DNA of 64,000 bases, from positions 89,113-153,112 of the forward strand of contig NZ_JAHPIV010000007.1 of NCBI RefSeq assembly GCF_019039105.1, in the 5' to 3' direction. Origin of the DNA: Desertibacillus haloalkaliphilus (lineage in GTDB: Bacteria > Bacillota > Bacilli > Bacillales > KJ1-10-99). Positions 42,012 through 50,302 of this stretch are shown here, piece after piece; the first letter of the stretch is position 1; every line of letters starts with the position of its first letter. Below the pieces are notes generated by a model. It did no database searches, was not told the origin of the DNA, and worked only from the letters and a program-made list of their open reading frames with translations. Made by a program: the position numbers and the translations under genes.

Positions 42012-43625
42012 TTAATTTTTATCATCTTCATTATTGTTCGTCGGTTCTAGATCGTATTCTTCTTCCAACTCTTCAAGAATCTCTTCTTTGATGAGCTCTC
42101 GTTGTTTTTTACGGAACTTTCTTTTCTCAAGCTTCAAATCTTTACTCATCATAACGATAATTGAGATCACCATTAAGATCATGATAACCGCAAATGGTAA
42201 CGCTGCTACAATTGAAGCAGTTTGTAAACCACCAAGCCCACCACTCAACAGAAGTACACTTGCTGTTCCGGCAATTAAAAAGCCCCAGACGATTTTGACC
42301 CCCATTGTTGGATTTAAGCTTCCTCTTGATGTCATCGCTCCTAATACATAAGAAGCTGAATCCGCAGAGGTAATAAAGAAGATCAAAATTAAGATCACAG
42401 CAAGCAAGCTCATGATTGACCCTAAAGGAAATTCCCCTAACGTCGCAAATAATGCTAACTCTACATTTTCTAGTACAATATCTGCAATGCCACCATTACC
42501 AAAGACTTCAATATGTAAGGCAGAGCCTCCAAACGCACTAAACCAAATAATTGCTAAAAGTGTAGGGACAATTAAAACCCCTGCCATAAATTCACGAATG
42601 GTACGTCCTCTTGAAATACGCGCAATAAATAAACCCATAAATGGCGCCCAAGCAATATGCCAAGCCCAATAGAAAATGGTAAACGATCCTAACCATACAC
42701 TGTCTGTATAAGGAGTTAGCGTCAAGCTCATCGGAACTAGGTTTGTAATATACCCCCCAAGAGCCGTAACCATATTTTCAAATATAAATAATGTCGGACC
42801 AGCAATGAGTATAAATAATAGTAAAATCGCAGCCGTCGTTAAGTTTATGATACTTAAATACTTGATCCCTTTATTTAAGCCTGACGCTGCAGAAAACATA
42901 AACAAAATCGTTACAATGACAATAATGATCATTTGTGTAAGGACTGTATTTGGGATATTCGTTAAATACGAAAGACCCCCACTAATTTGCATAGCACTTA
43001 ACCCAAAGGTTGTTGCAACCCCCGTCGAAGTAGCTAATACAGCAAGAATATCAATCGCACGACCAAACCAACCATCCATTCTCTTACCAAACAGCGGATA
43101 AAATGCAGAACTAATTAATGCTGGTTGATCCTTACGGTACTGTACGTAGGCTAGTGCGAGCGCTACCAATGAAAAGATTGCCCACGGATGTAATGCCCAG
43201 TGATAAATGGCATAACGGAGACCGACACGTGCTGCTTCAGCAGTCTCAGGGATCACACCATGTGGTGTATCAACATAGTAAAGAACTGGCTCTGCTACAC
43301 CCCAGAACACAAATCCAACACCAATTCCAGCTGAAAACAACATCCCTACCCATGTATAGAAATTATATTCTGGCCGGTCATCTGGTTTCCCTAACCGTAA
43401 ACGCCCATATGGACTAACCGCCAAGAATATGACAAATCCAACAAAAAAAGCTGCAACAACCATATAAAACCAACCAAAGTTTTCAATTGTTGCATTCAAT
43501 GCATTGGAAGCCACATGATCTAAACTAGATGGACTAATGAAGCCCCAAAGCACAAACATTGCGACAAGAATCGCTGAAATATAAAAAACACTTCCTGGTT
43601 TTTTTTCTTTATATGTATATTTCAT
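42012..43625 (-). CDS. BCCT-family compatible-solute transporter
   Basis: A 537-residue, 12-helix betaine/choline/carnitine transporter, Na+-coupled and usually driven by osmotic stress. The signature region is 'IFYWAWHIAWAPFMGLFIAR' followed by ISRGRTIREF, and 'GFVFWGVAEPVLYY' and 'SADSASYVLGAMTSRG' are also typical. The C-terminus is long, charged and coiled-coil-like (KKQRELIKEEILEELEEEYD), the part that senses osmotic or ionic change in relatives. The ATG at 43625 gives the standard N-terminus but has no adjacent ribosome site; see the leader entry. Confidence 0.9.
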   Translation of the reverse strand: MKYTYKEKKPGSVFYISAILVAMFVLWGFISPSSLDHVASNALNATIENFGWFYMVVAAFFVGFVIFLAVSPYGRLRLGKPDDRPEYNFYTWVGMLFSAGIGVGFVFWGVAEPVLYYVDTPHGVIPETAEAARVGLRYAIYHWALHPWAIFSLVALALAYVQYRKDQPALISSAFYPLFGKRMDGWFGRAIDILAVLATSTGVATTFGLSAMQISGGLSYLTNIPNTVLTQMIIIVIVTILFMFSAASGLNKGIKYLSIINLTTAAILLLFILIAGPTLFIFENMVTALGGYITNLVPMSLTLTPYTDSVWLGSFTIFYWAWHIAWAPFMGLFIARISRGRTIREFMAGVLIVPTLLAIIWFSAFGGSALHIEVFGNGGIADIVLENVELALFATLGEFPLGSIMSLLAVILILIFFITSADSASYVLGAMTSRGSLNPTMGVKIVWGFLIAGTASVLLLSGGLGGLQTASIVAALPFAVIMILMVISIIVMMSKDLKLEKRKFRKKQRELIKEEILEELEEEYDLEPTNNNEDDKN

Positions 43626-43660
43626 ATAAAAGATTGCCAAAATTTGGATAAACCAAAATT

Positions 43661-43683
43661 TTAGACAGACATGCCCTCCTTTC
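43661..43683 (-). promoter_or_regulatory. Leader with strong ribosome site and three-codon frame (ATG TCT GTC TAA)
   Basis: AAAGGAGG (43683-43676) is followed by ATG TCT GTC TAA (43672-43661), 36 bases ahead of the transporter's likely ATG. The in-frame GTG at 43685 lies upstream of the site. Either this is a tiny upstream frame coupled to the transporter, or the transporter's 5' end carries a small indel. Confidence 0.4.
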
Positions 43684-43777
43684 ACCTGTTAGAATTTCAT
43701 CATTTCACTAAAAAATGACTTTTATGAGGCAATGTGTTAATTATAGTAATAAAATGAATAAGATTCAATATGTTTTA

Positions 43778-43814
43778 CAAAAGAGGAGAGCAAAATCAAA
43801 CGATTACTCTCCTC
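43778..43814 (-). terminator. Terminator of tlp
   Basis: GAGGAGAG (43783-43790) and CTCTCCTC (43807-43814) form a perfect 8-bp stem; the minus strand continues TTTTGTAAAA. Confidence 0.7.
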
Positions 43815-43836
43815 CACTCTCATGTTTACTTATTTC

Positions 43837-44055
43837 TTAGTGATCGTGAGCTTCGTCTTTAATCTCTGCTCTCATGTCCTCAATTGATTGCTCACGCCGC
43901 TCATTTTTTGCTTGAATTTTTTCCTTTTCTTCTTGAGAAGACGTATATTTCATCGTTTCTTCCGCCTCCTCGATGTTTTCAAGCGTGTGTTCGACCATAT
44001 TCTGAAGCTTTTCTACGTTATCGCTTCTGTCATCTGGTTTTGGATGTTTATGCAT
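43837..44055 (-). CDS. tlp: Small acid-soluble spore protein Tlp
   Basis: A 72-residue minor spore protein matching Tlp: 'PKPDDRSDNVEKLQNMVEHT', 'LENIEEAEETMKY', then 'KNERREQSIEDMRAEIKDEA'. It is made in the forespore and stored in the spore core. AAGGAGG precedes the ATG. It is shorter at the C-terminus than the Bacillus subtilis form, as in many relatives. This gene is strong evidence for an endospore former. Confidence 0.93.
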   Translation of the reverse strand: MHKHPKPDDRSDNVEKLQNMVEHTLENIEEAEETMKYTSSQEEKEKIQAKNERREQSIEDMRAEIKDEAHDH

Positions 44056-44162
44056 GGTTTACCCCTCCTTCACTTTTATTATTTTTCGGCTTGCCAAAAA
44101 AAATACCACTTCTTTTTCTTTAAACACTGATCATCCGAACCTTAGGACAATCTATGAACCTA

Positions 44163-44192
44163 TTGACAATATCATTAAGGCGGGAGTACATT
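44163..44192 (+). promoter_or_regulatory. Predicted promoter of ktrC
   Basis: TTGACA (44163-44168) and TACATT (44187-44192) are 18 bases apart. The leader to the ATG is about 95 bases and holds no recognisable c-di-AMP riboswitch. Confidence 0.5.
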
Positions 44193-44291
44193 ATAGGTGA
44201 ACTTGACTCAAGTGGATGGTTGAAAGCGCTGACTAAACTCGTACATGTTGAGCGGGTTTCTTACGTTTTTATATAAAGGAGTCGTGTCGTC

Positions 44292-44948
44292 ATGAAAAAG
44301 CAATTTGCCGTCATTGGTTTAGGAAGATTTGGATCGAGTATTTGTAAAGAACTATATAAGCTCGGACATGAAGTATTGGCCATTGACACGAACGAACAGA
44401 AAATTAATGAAATTACTCGGTACGCGACACATAGTGTGATTGCAGATGGAACAGATGAAAAAGCGTTACAGTCTGTAGGCATTCGCAATTTTGATTATGT
44501 GATCGTTGCGATTGGTGATGACATTCAATCAAGCATCCTATCAACGTTACTACTTAAGGAGCTTGGCATTGAGCAAGTATGGGTAAAAGCCCAAAATTAT
44601 TATCACCAACGCGTTTTGGAAAAAATCGGTGCTGATCGCATCGTTCACCCTGAACAAGACATGGGAATGCGAATTGCCCAACATCTCGTATCGGAAAAAA
44701 TTATCGACTATATTGAGCTCTCCGAAGATTACAGTATTGTTGAAATGGTCGCCACTACAAAAGTCGATCAAGAAACGCTTGCTGATTTAGATATTCGTGC
44801 AAAATATGGGTGTACGATCTTAGGGATTAAGCGAGGGAAAGATATTAATATTTCTCCCCTTCCTGATGATCTTATCCACAAAGGTGACATTCTTATCGTT
44901 ATTGGTCATAAAAATGACTTAAAACGTTTTGAAGATGAAGGTTTGTAG
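44292..44948 (+). CDS. ktrC: Ktr potassium-uptake regulatory subunit (KtrC/KtrA)
   Basis: A 218-residue cytoplasmic RCK protein. The N-terminal nucleotide-binding domain starts 'KQFAVIGLGRFGSSIC' (GxGxxG) and contains 'VIADGTDEKALQSVG' and 'VIVAIGDDIQSSIL'. The C-terminal RCK_C part ('ADLDIRAKYGCTILGIKR', 'DLIHKGDILIVIGH') binds c-di-AMP in relatives. It forms the octameric ring that gates KtrD or KtrB. No ktrB/D gene is adjacent, which fits the stand-alone KtrC arrangement. AAAGGAG precedes the ATG. Confidence 0.9.
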   Translation: MKKQFAVIGLGRFGSSICKELYKLGHEVLAIDTNEQKINEITRYATHSVIADGTDEKALQSVGIRNFDYVIVAIGDDIQSSILSTLLLKELGIEQVWVKAQNYYHQRVLEKIGADRIVHPEQDMGMRIAQHLVSEKIIDYIELSEDYSIVEMVATTKVDQETLADLDIRAKYGCTILGIKRGKDINISPLPDDLIHKGDILIVIGHKNDLKRFEDEGL

Positions 44949-44975
44949 AATCTGTTGCACAAACTCTTATAACGA

Positions 44976-45027
44976 ACAAAACAAAGAAGGAGAATGATCA
45001 TCTAGGTCACTCTCCTTTCTGTTTTGT
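44976..45027. terminator. Bidirectional terminator
   Basis: A long near-perfect stem built around GAAGGAGAATGA and TCACTCTCCTT, with an ACAAAA/TTTTGT base, between convergent genes. Confidence 0.85.
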
Positions 45028-46577
45028 TACATTGTCACATTATATTCTTCTAGTGCTGATTTCAAATCAACAATCGTTTCAATCCGATCACCAAGTGGGA
45101 TGCCAAGTTCAACCATCGTATTGGCAATCTCAGAACGAATCCCCGTTAGAACCGTGTCACAGCCCATCACTTTATAGCCATTTACAATGTTAAATAAATG
45201 TTGAACAACAGCTGTATCCAAATAAGCAACACCAGATAAATCGATAATCACTTTCTTTAATTTTAACCGCTCAATCTCAGCAAGAGACTTCTCTTGTAAC
45301 TTTTTGGCCCGGAACGTATCCATCGTCCCTACAATAGGTAAAATCGCTACCGCATCAGAAATTGGGATCATCGGAACTGATAATTCCTCAATCACTTCTC
45401 GTTGAGAATGAAGGACTTTATTGTTGTATTCATTATAACTTATAAAATAATGATGGATAAACGAATCTAAATAATAATTTGTTTTTTTCTCCAACATAAA
45501 AAATTGGTCCATATCAATATTCATATATTTGTGAAAATTATAAAGGAAATCCCAGTATACTTCCTTGAAGCCACGAAACCATTCTAACTTTAGCGTTGAT
45601 GTTAAATCACTTTTTGCCCAAGAAATCCCATGTTCTTTTGCCAAGTAAATCAGTTCATGCTCTGAATCCTCTTGGATATAATCAATGATTTTGTGTGTCG
45701 ATTCAAACAAGTGATCCTCATCAAACGGTGAGCCTTTCACTTCTGGTAAAATACTTTTTATTTTTTCTTTGAGAATACGCTCAAAATGCTCTTTATTATA
45801 TGTAATAAATTCACTAAACGAATGCCCATCGATATATGTTAATTTATCCAACGCAACCAACCTCATTTCTTTTTTTTCAATTATTGGAAAAATAATTGTA
45901 AATGTAGTTCCAACATTTACTTTACTTGTCACATTCACTTTTGCACCGTGCTTATATAAGGTTGAAAAAATTTGTGTGACACCCATTCCTGTACCTTCAT
46001 CCTTTGTTGAAAAGAAAGGTGTGCCTAGCATTTCTAATTTATCTTCGGGGATCCCTACGCCTGTATCTTCAACAATAATAATTAATTCCGAATTCTCTCG
46101 ATAATAATCTAACGTAATAGAGCCTTCTTCAGGAATGGCTTCAAAAGCATTTTTAAATAAATTGAAAAATGCTTTTTTTAATGCGTTTTTCTGACCATAA
46201 ATGATTGTATCTTTATCTTTATACTCTTTGATAATTTCCACCCGATACACTTGGTCCTGAAACAATGAAAGGATAGATTCAAGCTCTGAATACAAATTAA
46301 TGTTAATAAAAGCTTCTTCATTTTGTTCTGGCTTTGATACTTGAAGCAAATCATTTAATGTATCAATGGCGTGATCTAATTCATTTAAAGCAATATCAAC
46401 ATACGTATTCGCTTCTTCCTGTTGGATTAATTGTAAAAAGCCTTTTACGGATGTAAGTGGGTTCCTAACTTCATGTGCAATTCCAGCGGAAACTTCTCCT
46501 ATTGAAGCTAGCCTGCTTAACCTAACTTTTTCATTTTCATCGACTTGTTGATGTGCATGATTCCCATTTAATCGCAA
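45027..46577 (-). CDS. Histidine kinase fused to RsbR-like globin and STAS domains
   Basis: A ~516-residue soluble protein with an unusual order. Residues ~15-85 form a HisKA domain with H-box 'GIAHEVRNPLTSVKG' (His35). Residues ~95-240 are the ATPase with N-box Asn139 ('FFNLFKNAFEAIP'), 'DTGVGIP' and 'GTGMGV'. Residues ~250-390 resemble the RsbR N-terminal globin-like domain. Residues ~400-514 are a STAS domain as in RsbR ('VIEELSVPMIPISD', 'DLSGVAYLDTAVVQHL', 'LTGIRSEIANTM'), with Thr455 at the RsbR phospho-site. No membrane part is seen. The TTG at 46577 follows a GGGGGG site and overlaps the RsbT-like gene by 41 bases. Confidence 0.8.
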   Translation of the reverse strand: MRLNGNHAHQQVDENEKVRLSRLASIGEVSAGIAHEVRNPLTSVKGFLQLIQQEEANTYVDIALNELDHAIDTLNDLLQVSKPEQNEEAFININLYSELESILSLFQDQVYRVEIIKEYKDKDTIIYGQKNALKKAFFNLFKNAFEAIPEEGSITLDYYRENSELIIIVEDTGVGIPEDKLEMLGTPFFSTKDEGTGMGVTQIFSTLYKHGAKVNVTSKVNVGTTFTIIFPIIEKKEMRLVALDKLTYIDGHSFSEFITYNKEHFERILKEKIKSILPEVKGSPFDEDHLFESTHKIIDYIQEDSEHELIYLAKEHGISWAKSDLTSTLKLEWFRGFKEVYWDFLYNFHKYMNIDMDQFFMLEKKTNYYLDSFIHHYFISYNEYNNKVLHSQREVIEELSVPMIPISDAVAILPIVGTMDTFRAKKLQEKSLAEIERLKLKKVIIDLSGVAYLDTAVVQHLFNIVNGYKVMGCDTVLTGIRSEIANTMVELGIPLGDRIETIVDLKSALEEYNVTM

Positions 46578-46950
46578 GAATCGTCGTCCCCCCTTTTTCA
46601 TTTTTTTCAATATGAAACTCGTCCATTAGTGTTTTGACCCCTCGTAAGCCTAACCCTAATCCTTTGGGCTGTGTTCTCTTTTTACCGACCAAGATCTCTT
46701 CAAGGTTGCCAATCCCAGGGCCACAATCCTTGACGACAATTTTAATGCCATGACTTATAACTTCACATAAAAACCAGCCTTTACCGTTTGCATGATCTAT
46801 AATATTTCTCGTCAACTCAGAAATGCTAACTAAAATTTTTTGTTCATCAACTGCCGAAAATGAACAGCGAGCTAACATTGATCGGACAGCTGTTACGGTA
46901 ATTAAAATATCTTGCTCATTATTAATCGTTATTTTTTTAAGTTTTTGCAT
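46537..46950 (-). CDS. RsbT-like serine kinase / anti-sigma-type ATPase
   Basis: A 137-residue GHKL ATPase of the RsbT/RsbW group. It contains the N-box 'ELTRNIIDHANGKG', 'VVKDCGPGIGNLEEIL' (G1) and 'PKGLGLGLRGVKTLMDEF' (G2), all present, so it should bind ATP. RsbT phosphorylates STAS proteins and then activates a phosphatase; here the STAS partner is encoded by the overlapping downstream gene, so the two very probably work together (inference). GGAGGGG precedes the ATG at 46950. Neither an RsbS nor a sigma-B gene is nearby. Confidence 0.85.
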   Translation of the reverse strand: MQKLKKITINNEQDILITVTAVRSMLARCSFSAVDEQKILVSISELTRNIIDHANGKGWFLCEVISHGIKIVVKDCGPGIGNLEEILVGKKRTQPKGLGLGLRGVKTLMDEFHIEKNEKGGTTILAIKWESCTSTSR

Positions 46951-47404
46951 ACCAAGCCCCTCCGCCAACAACTAACAGGAAGCAGGAAACATCCACAAAT
47001 CAAATATTACCATATTTTCTTTCAAGTAGAATTTTTAAGAAGTTAGGTAAAATTTATTAGTTTCTAACACTTCCTTAGGTTAAATGAATGATAGTATAAT
47101 GTACTCATTATAACAAATTATTTAAAATATTCCAAAAGTAATACCATTCCAACTATAGATGGATTATTCAAAATATTTTGTGACATAAAGTTTTAACTCT
47201 AAATCATAGTGGTCTAGGTATAAATGCATAACAAGCTTAATAAACTAGTCCTTTATTCTCGTTTTTATATTTTATCTAACGTTGACTAAACTGGAAAAGA
47301 TTAGGCAGTTGCTTAATTTCTAGAAAACATAGTCATTTACCCAATCTCAACCTGCCTCGCTGACATAGATGTATTGTGTAAGCAACAAAAGGAGGTGTTC
47401 TTGA
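46951..47404. other. 454-bp intergenic region
   Basis: Strongly AT-rich. It should contain the divergent promoters of the RsbT-like unit and the YjcZ cluster; a TATAAT is seen at about 47096-47101 on the plus strand but without a convincing -35. No gene or strong hairpin is found. Confidence 0.35.
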
Positions 47405-47509
47405 ATGAGCGGAGTTGCCGGAGCAGGTTATTTCGGAGGATTTGCGTTAATCGTTGTCTTGTTCATCTTGTTAATCATCGTCGGTGCAGGTGGTTATTTA
47501 GGTTACTAA
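47405..47509 (+). CDS. YjcZ-family sporulation miniprotein, 34 aa
   Basis: A 34-residue protein of the YjcZ group: a Gly-rich N-terminus (MSGVAGAGYFGG) and one hydrophobic helix '[16 protein letters not shown]', then GGYLGY. Family members are made during sporulation and associate with membranes. AAGGAGGTG precedes the ATG. It is the first of three tandem genes sharing the same helix. Confidence 0.85.
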   Translation: MSGVAGAGYFGGFALIVVLFILLIIVGAGGYLGY

Positions 47510-47556
47510 TGTAAAAGAAAGAACAGATAACGAGTAATAAAAGGAGGAGTGACCTC

Positions 47557-47757
47557 ATGTACGGACCAGGTTATGGTGTAGGAGCAGGTGCAGGATTCGA
47601 TTATGGTGCTGGTGCAGGTTATGGTTATGGGGCACCTGGATGCCACACAACGTATGCGGCACCAGCTGCAGGATACGGTGCAGGACGCGGTTTTGCATTA
47701 ATCGTCGTGCTATTTATCCTGCTAATTATCGTTGGTGCATCTAGATTGGGTTACTAA
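47557..47757 (+). CDS. YjcZ-family protein with Gly/Tyr-rich extension, 66 aa
   Basis: The C-terminal helix '[18 protein letters not shown]' is the same as in its two neighbours, but here a 45-residue Gly/Ala/Tyr-rich N-terminal extension ([20 protein letters not shown]) precedes it, with one Cys and one His ('GCHTTY'). AAAGGAGGAG lies before the ATG. Tyr/Gly-rich extensions are typical of spore-surface proteins, so localisation at a spore membrane with an exposed flexible part is possible (inference). Confidence 0.82.
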   Translation: MYGPGYGVGAGAGFDYGAGAGYGYGAPGCHTTYAAPAAGYGAGRGFALIVVLFILLIIVGASRLGY

Positions 47758-47898
47758 TTTAGTGAACCATAGAACCTATCCAAAGAAAAACGCGGGTAGG
47801 CCCTACCAACAAAGTATAAAGGTTATCAGCATGAGCCCTTCCACTTTTTCAGTGCTTGCATAGAATGTAAGTGAAACGAATGAAAAGGAGGTTTCTCA

Positions 47899-47988
47899 AT
47901 GGGTGCTGTAGGATATGGCGGCGGTTTTGCGTTAATTGTCGTGCTGTTCATCCTCTTGATCATCGTCGGTGCATCTTGGGGTTGGTAA
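47899..47988 (+). CDS. YjcZ-family sporulation miniprotein, 29 aa
   Basis: A 29-residue copy: MGAVGYGGG, then '[17 protein letters not shown]' and WGW at the end. AAAAGGAGG precedes the ATG. The nucleotide sequence of the helix is very close to that of the two genes upstream, pointing to tandem duplication. It is followed by the terminator shared with the ger operon. Confidence 0.85.
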   Translation: MGAVGYGGGFALIVVLFILLIIVGASWGW

Positions 47989-47998
47989 TGGAATGATA

Positions 47999-48028
47999 AA
48001 AGGGGCTGTTTTCTGACAGCCCCTTTCT
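47999..48028. terminator. Bidirectional terminator
   Basis: AAAGGGGCTGT (47999-48009) and ACAGCCCCTTT (48016-48026) form a perfect 11-bp stem between the YjcZ cluster and the convergent ger operon. Confidence 0.85.
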
Positions 48029-48039
48029 GCTTACATTCA

Positions 48040-49197
48040 TTAACGGCCAACCTTCTTCTTTTGAAAGATTTCTTTTTGACCGGTAACCTGTACTGTAAAA
48101 TCAACAGATACGTTAAATTCTGCATTTTGCCAACCACTATCATGCCACCCTAGCTCTTCATAGAATTCGTAATCATCTACCCATATTCGTTGGCCAAGTA
48201 ACCACGGTTCCACATTGAGTTCTTGCATCTTGGTAATTGTTCGTTCAACCTCAGCTTTGATTTCTTCTTCCATTTTCTCTTCAATCTTTTTTATGAAACC
48301 AATCTCAGCTTCAACCATCGGGCGACTTAATTCCACAACATCACCAGAACCACGAAGCTCTAACTCAAATTGGACAGGATTGGTTTTCTGAAAAGAAAGC
48401 TTTGGGGTAAATTCCACCCGTGTTAACGCAACCTTTATTTCTTCCCCCTCTTCTTCTAGTGTAATCGAATAGTTCATAAACTCTAAACGCTCATTCTTTA
48501 ACAGTTGACTCACACTAACTTCCGATTTTGCTAATTCACCAACGAGTTGATGATCCTTAAACACACCCATTCCTTCAATCATTAGTCCCTCTTCAGTTAA
48601 TGTTCCAACTGGAATTGTTGCTGCTCGTGACACTGTTGTACTGTCACGTAAATATTCAAACAATTTCGTATCTCTTGAACGACCAATTTTTTGGTCAGCG
48701 TCAAAAAAACGATCTAAATAGAGAGACGGAAGATTAACTAATGGTGATTCGGTATTAATAAATGTTTCTGCATCGACTTCTTTGATTACTAAGAGCAGCA
48801 CTCGACTAGCGATTGCCGAATCACGACTCAGCTGATCGAGTACAGGTTCGAGGTTTTCTTTTGCCACCTCTTCAGAAATCGTTACAACTTTTAATTGCCC
48901 GAGAAAAAGAACAGTCGGTGTAATCGCTTCGATGTTTGCTAGCGCATCTTGAATCGAATCCCCTTCTTCTGATTTCACTTCAAACTCCCGTGTCAATTCG
49001 GCTCCACCACTACTACCAGCACCTCCAAAGATTGGGATTTGCACACCAACACTATATTCCTCCACGTCCCCTTTATCGATCGCTAATCCAAGAATCAATG
49101 AACGGTCATCTAATTCTCTTAGGTCTGTTTGACAACCGCTACACAGGACGAGAAGACTCATAAAAAGAATCATCCTACGACGAAATATTCGTATCAT
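48040..49197 (-). CDS. Germinant receptor subunit C (Ger(x)C lipoprotein)
   Basis: A 385-residue spore germination lipoprotein. The signal peptide ends at a lipobox 'LVLCSGC', with Cys22 the likely lipid anchor. Family features follow: 'RELDDRSLILGLAIDKG', 'VTISEEVAKENLEPVLDQL' and the long helical 'EEKMEEEIKAEVERTITKMQ' near the C-terminus, then 'DVNFTV'-like strands ('FNVSVDFTVQV'). It sits on the outer face of the spore inner membrane with GerA and GerB. Its start overlaps the end of the gerB-type gene by 23 bases. Confidence 0.93.
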   Translation of the reverse strand: MIRIFRRRMILFMSLLVLCSGCQTDLRELDDRSLILGLAIDKGDVEEYSVGVQIPIFGGAGSSGGAELTREFEVKSEEGDSIQDALANIEAITPTVLFLGQLKVVTISEEVAKENLEPVLDQLSRDSAIASRVLLLVIKEVDAETFINTESPLVNLPSLYLDRFFDADQKIGRSRDTKLFEYLRDSTTVSRAATIPVGTLTEEGLMIEGMGVFKDHQLVGELAKSEVSVSQLLKNERLEFMNYSITLEEEGEEIKVALTRVEFTPKLSFQKTNPVQFELELRGSGDVVELSRPMVEAEIGFIKKIEEKMEEEIKAEVERTITKMQELNVEPWLLGQRIWVDDYEFYEELGWHDSGWQNAEFNVSVDFTVQVTGQKEIFQKKKVGR

Positions 49198-50287
49198 CTT
49201 TAGGTGTCCCTCGCTTCTTTTTTAATGTCAGAAAAATCAATAGAAGGGTTGGCATCACAAATCCGTACAAAATTAAGTTAATGTTATGAAATGCCCATTG
49301 ATCGATAATAAATTCCGGCGTCATTAGTGATAACATGTAAATGACAGCTAAATAAATAACGATAAAAAGGTTTTGATTCACCACTGGCCACGCTTTTTTC
49401 GTTATATAGACCATAAACCATGTGTGTACAATGAATAATTTGTAAAAAGAAACGATCCAAAATCCGATAAATAATAAATCTAATCGTTCTAATAACCCTG
49501 TACGCGTTTCGATTGACTGCGTTAACGCTGTGATCGGCGATAGCAATTGCATCGCATGATCAAAGCCAAACGTACCTAAGACACCTAAACTAAGTCCACT
49601 ATAAATAATAACAATCATGATTAAGCTCAGGTTCATCGGGGCTAATATCGCTTCCCCCTTTCTCATATACACTAAAAAGGCCAAAGTAGGCACAATGGCA
49701 GCATAACGTGCCATATCTGAGACAGAGCTTTTTAAAAAAGTAACTACATCTGTGGAAAACACCGGTGCCACAAAAATCCATTTAAAATAATCTTGAAAAA
49801 ACGCCATGACAATGACACTTAATAGGACAAGGATCTCTAAAACGACAAAATAAACAGCAAAACGAGTGATCGCAATGATCCCATAATACACACCAACACC
49901 TGCAATGATGAAAAAAGGAAGTAAGACCATCCATTCAGGTGTGACCTTAAGTAAATGGACTTGAACAATCTCTGATAAACCGTTCGTTACTCGTGCTGCA
50001 CTTAAAATCGTCCCAATAATAAAATAGAAAATGACTACAAAATAGAGCCACCCCCAAAGATGATCTTTCAGTGCTTTAAAAAAATCATAATCGGGGTATC
50101 TTTTCGTGAATAAAGAGATCAACCAAAGCATCAAAAAAAACGGTATTGAGACGACAAGTAGTTTTAACCAACTGCTCCTAATCTCTTCTCCAGAAACATA
50201 TGGCAAAAACAAAACACCTAATGTTACTGTCGTACAAAACATAAACGCAAAGAGATCAAAGGCGCGAAATTGTCTTTTTATTTCCAA
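49175..50287 (-). CDS. Germinant receptor subunit B (endospore germination permease)
   Basis: A 370-residue, ten-helix protein of the GerAB/ArcD/ProY (APC-like) superfamily. It is the integral subunit that binds the nutrient germinant in characterised receptors. The typical opening 'FRAFDLFAFMFCTTVTLGVLFLP' and the mid-segment 'FPLLYI'-type Tyr-rich helices can be seen. The start is a TTG at 50287, preceded by AAGGTGAT. It lies 15 bases after the gerA-type gene. The germinant cannot be predicted from this sequence. Confidence 0.93.
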   Translation of the reverse strand: MEIKRQFRAFDLFAFMFCTTVTLGVLFLPYVSGEEIRSSWLKLLVVSIPFFLMLWLISLFTKRYPDYDFFKALKDHLWGWLYFVVIFYFIIGTILSAARVTNGLSEIVQVHLLKVTPEWMVLLPFFIIAGVGVYYGIIAITRFAVYFVVLEILVLLSVIVMAFFQDYFKWIFVAPVFSTDVVTFLKSSVSDMARYAAIVPTLAFLVYMRKGEAILAPMNLSLIMIVIIYSGLSLGVLGTFGFDHAMQLLSPITALTQSIETRTGLLERLDLLFIGFWIVSFYKLFIVHTWFMVYITKKAWPVVNQNLFIVIYLAVIYMLSLMTPEFIIDQWAFHNINLILYGFVMPTLLLIFLTLKKKRGTPKDDTNISS

Positions 50288-50302
50288 ACAATCACCTTCT
50301 TT

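Noticed and set aside
44193..44291. c-di-AMP (ydaO-type) riboswitch before ktrC
   Set aside because: The leader is under 100 bases and lacks the conserved core motifs and a terminator stem.
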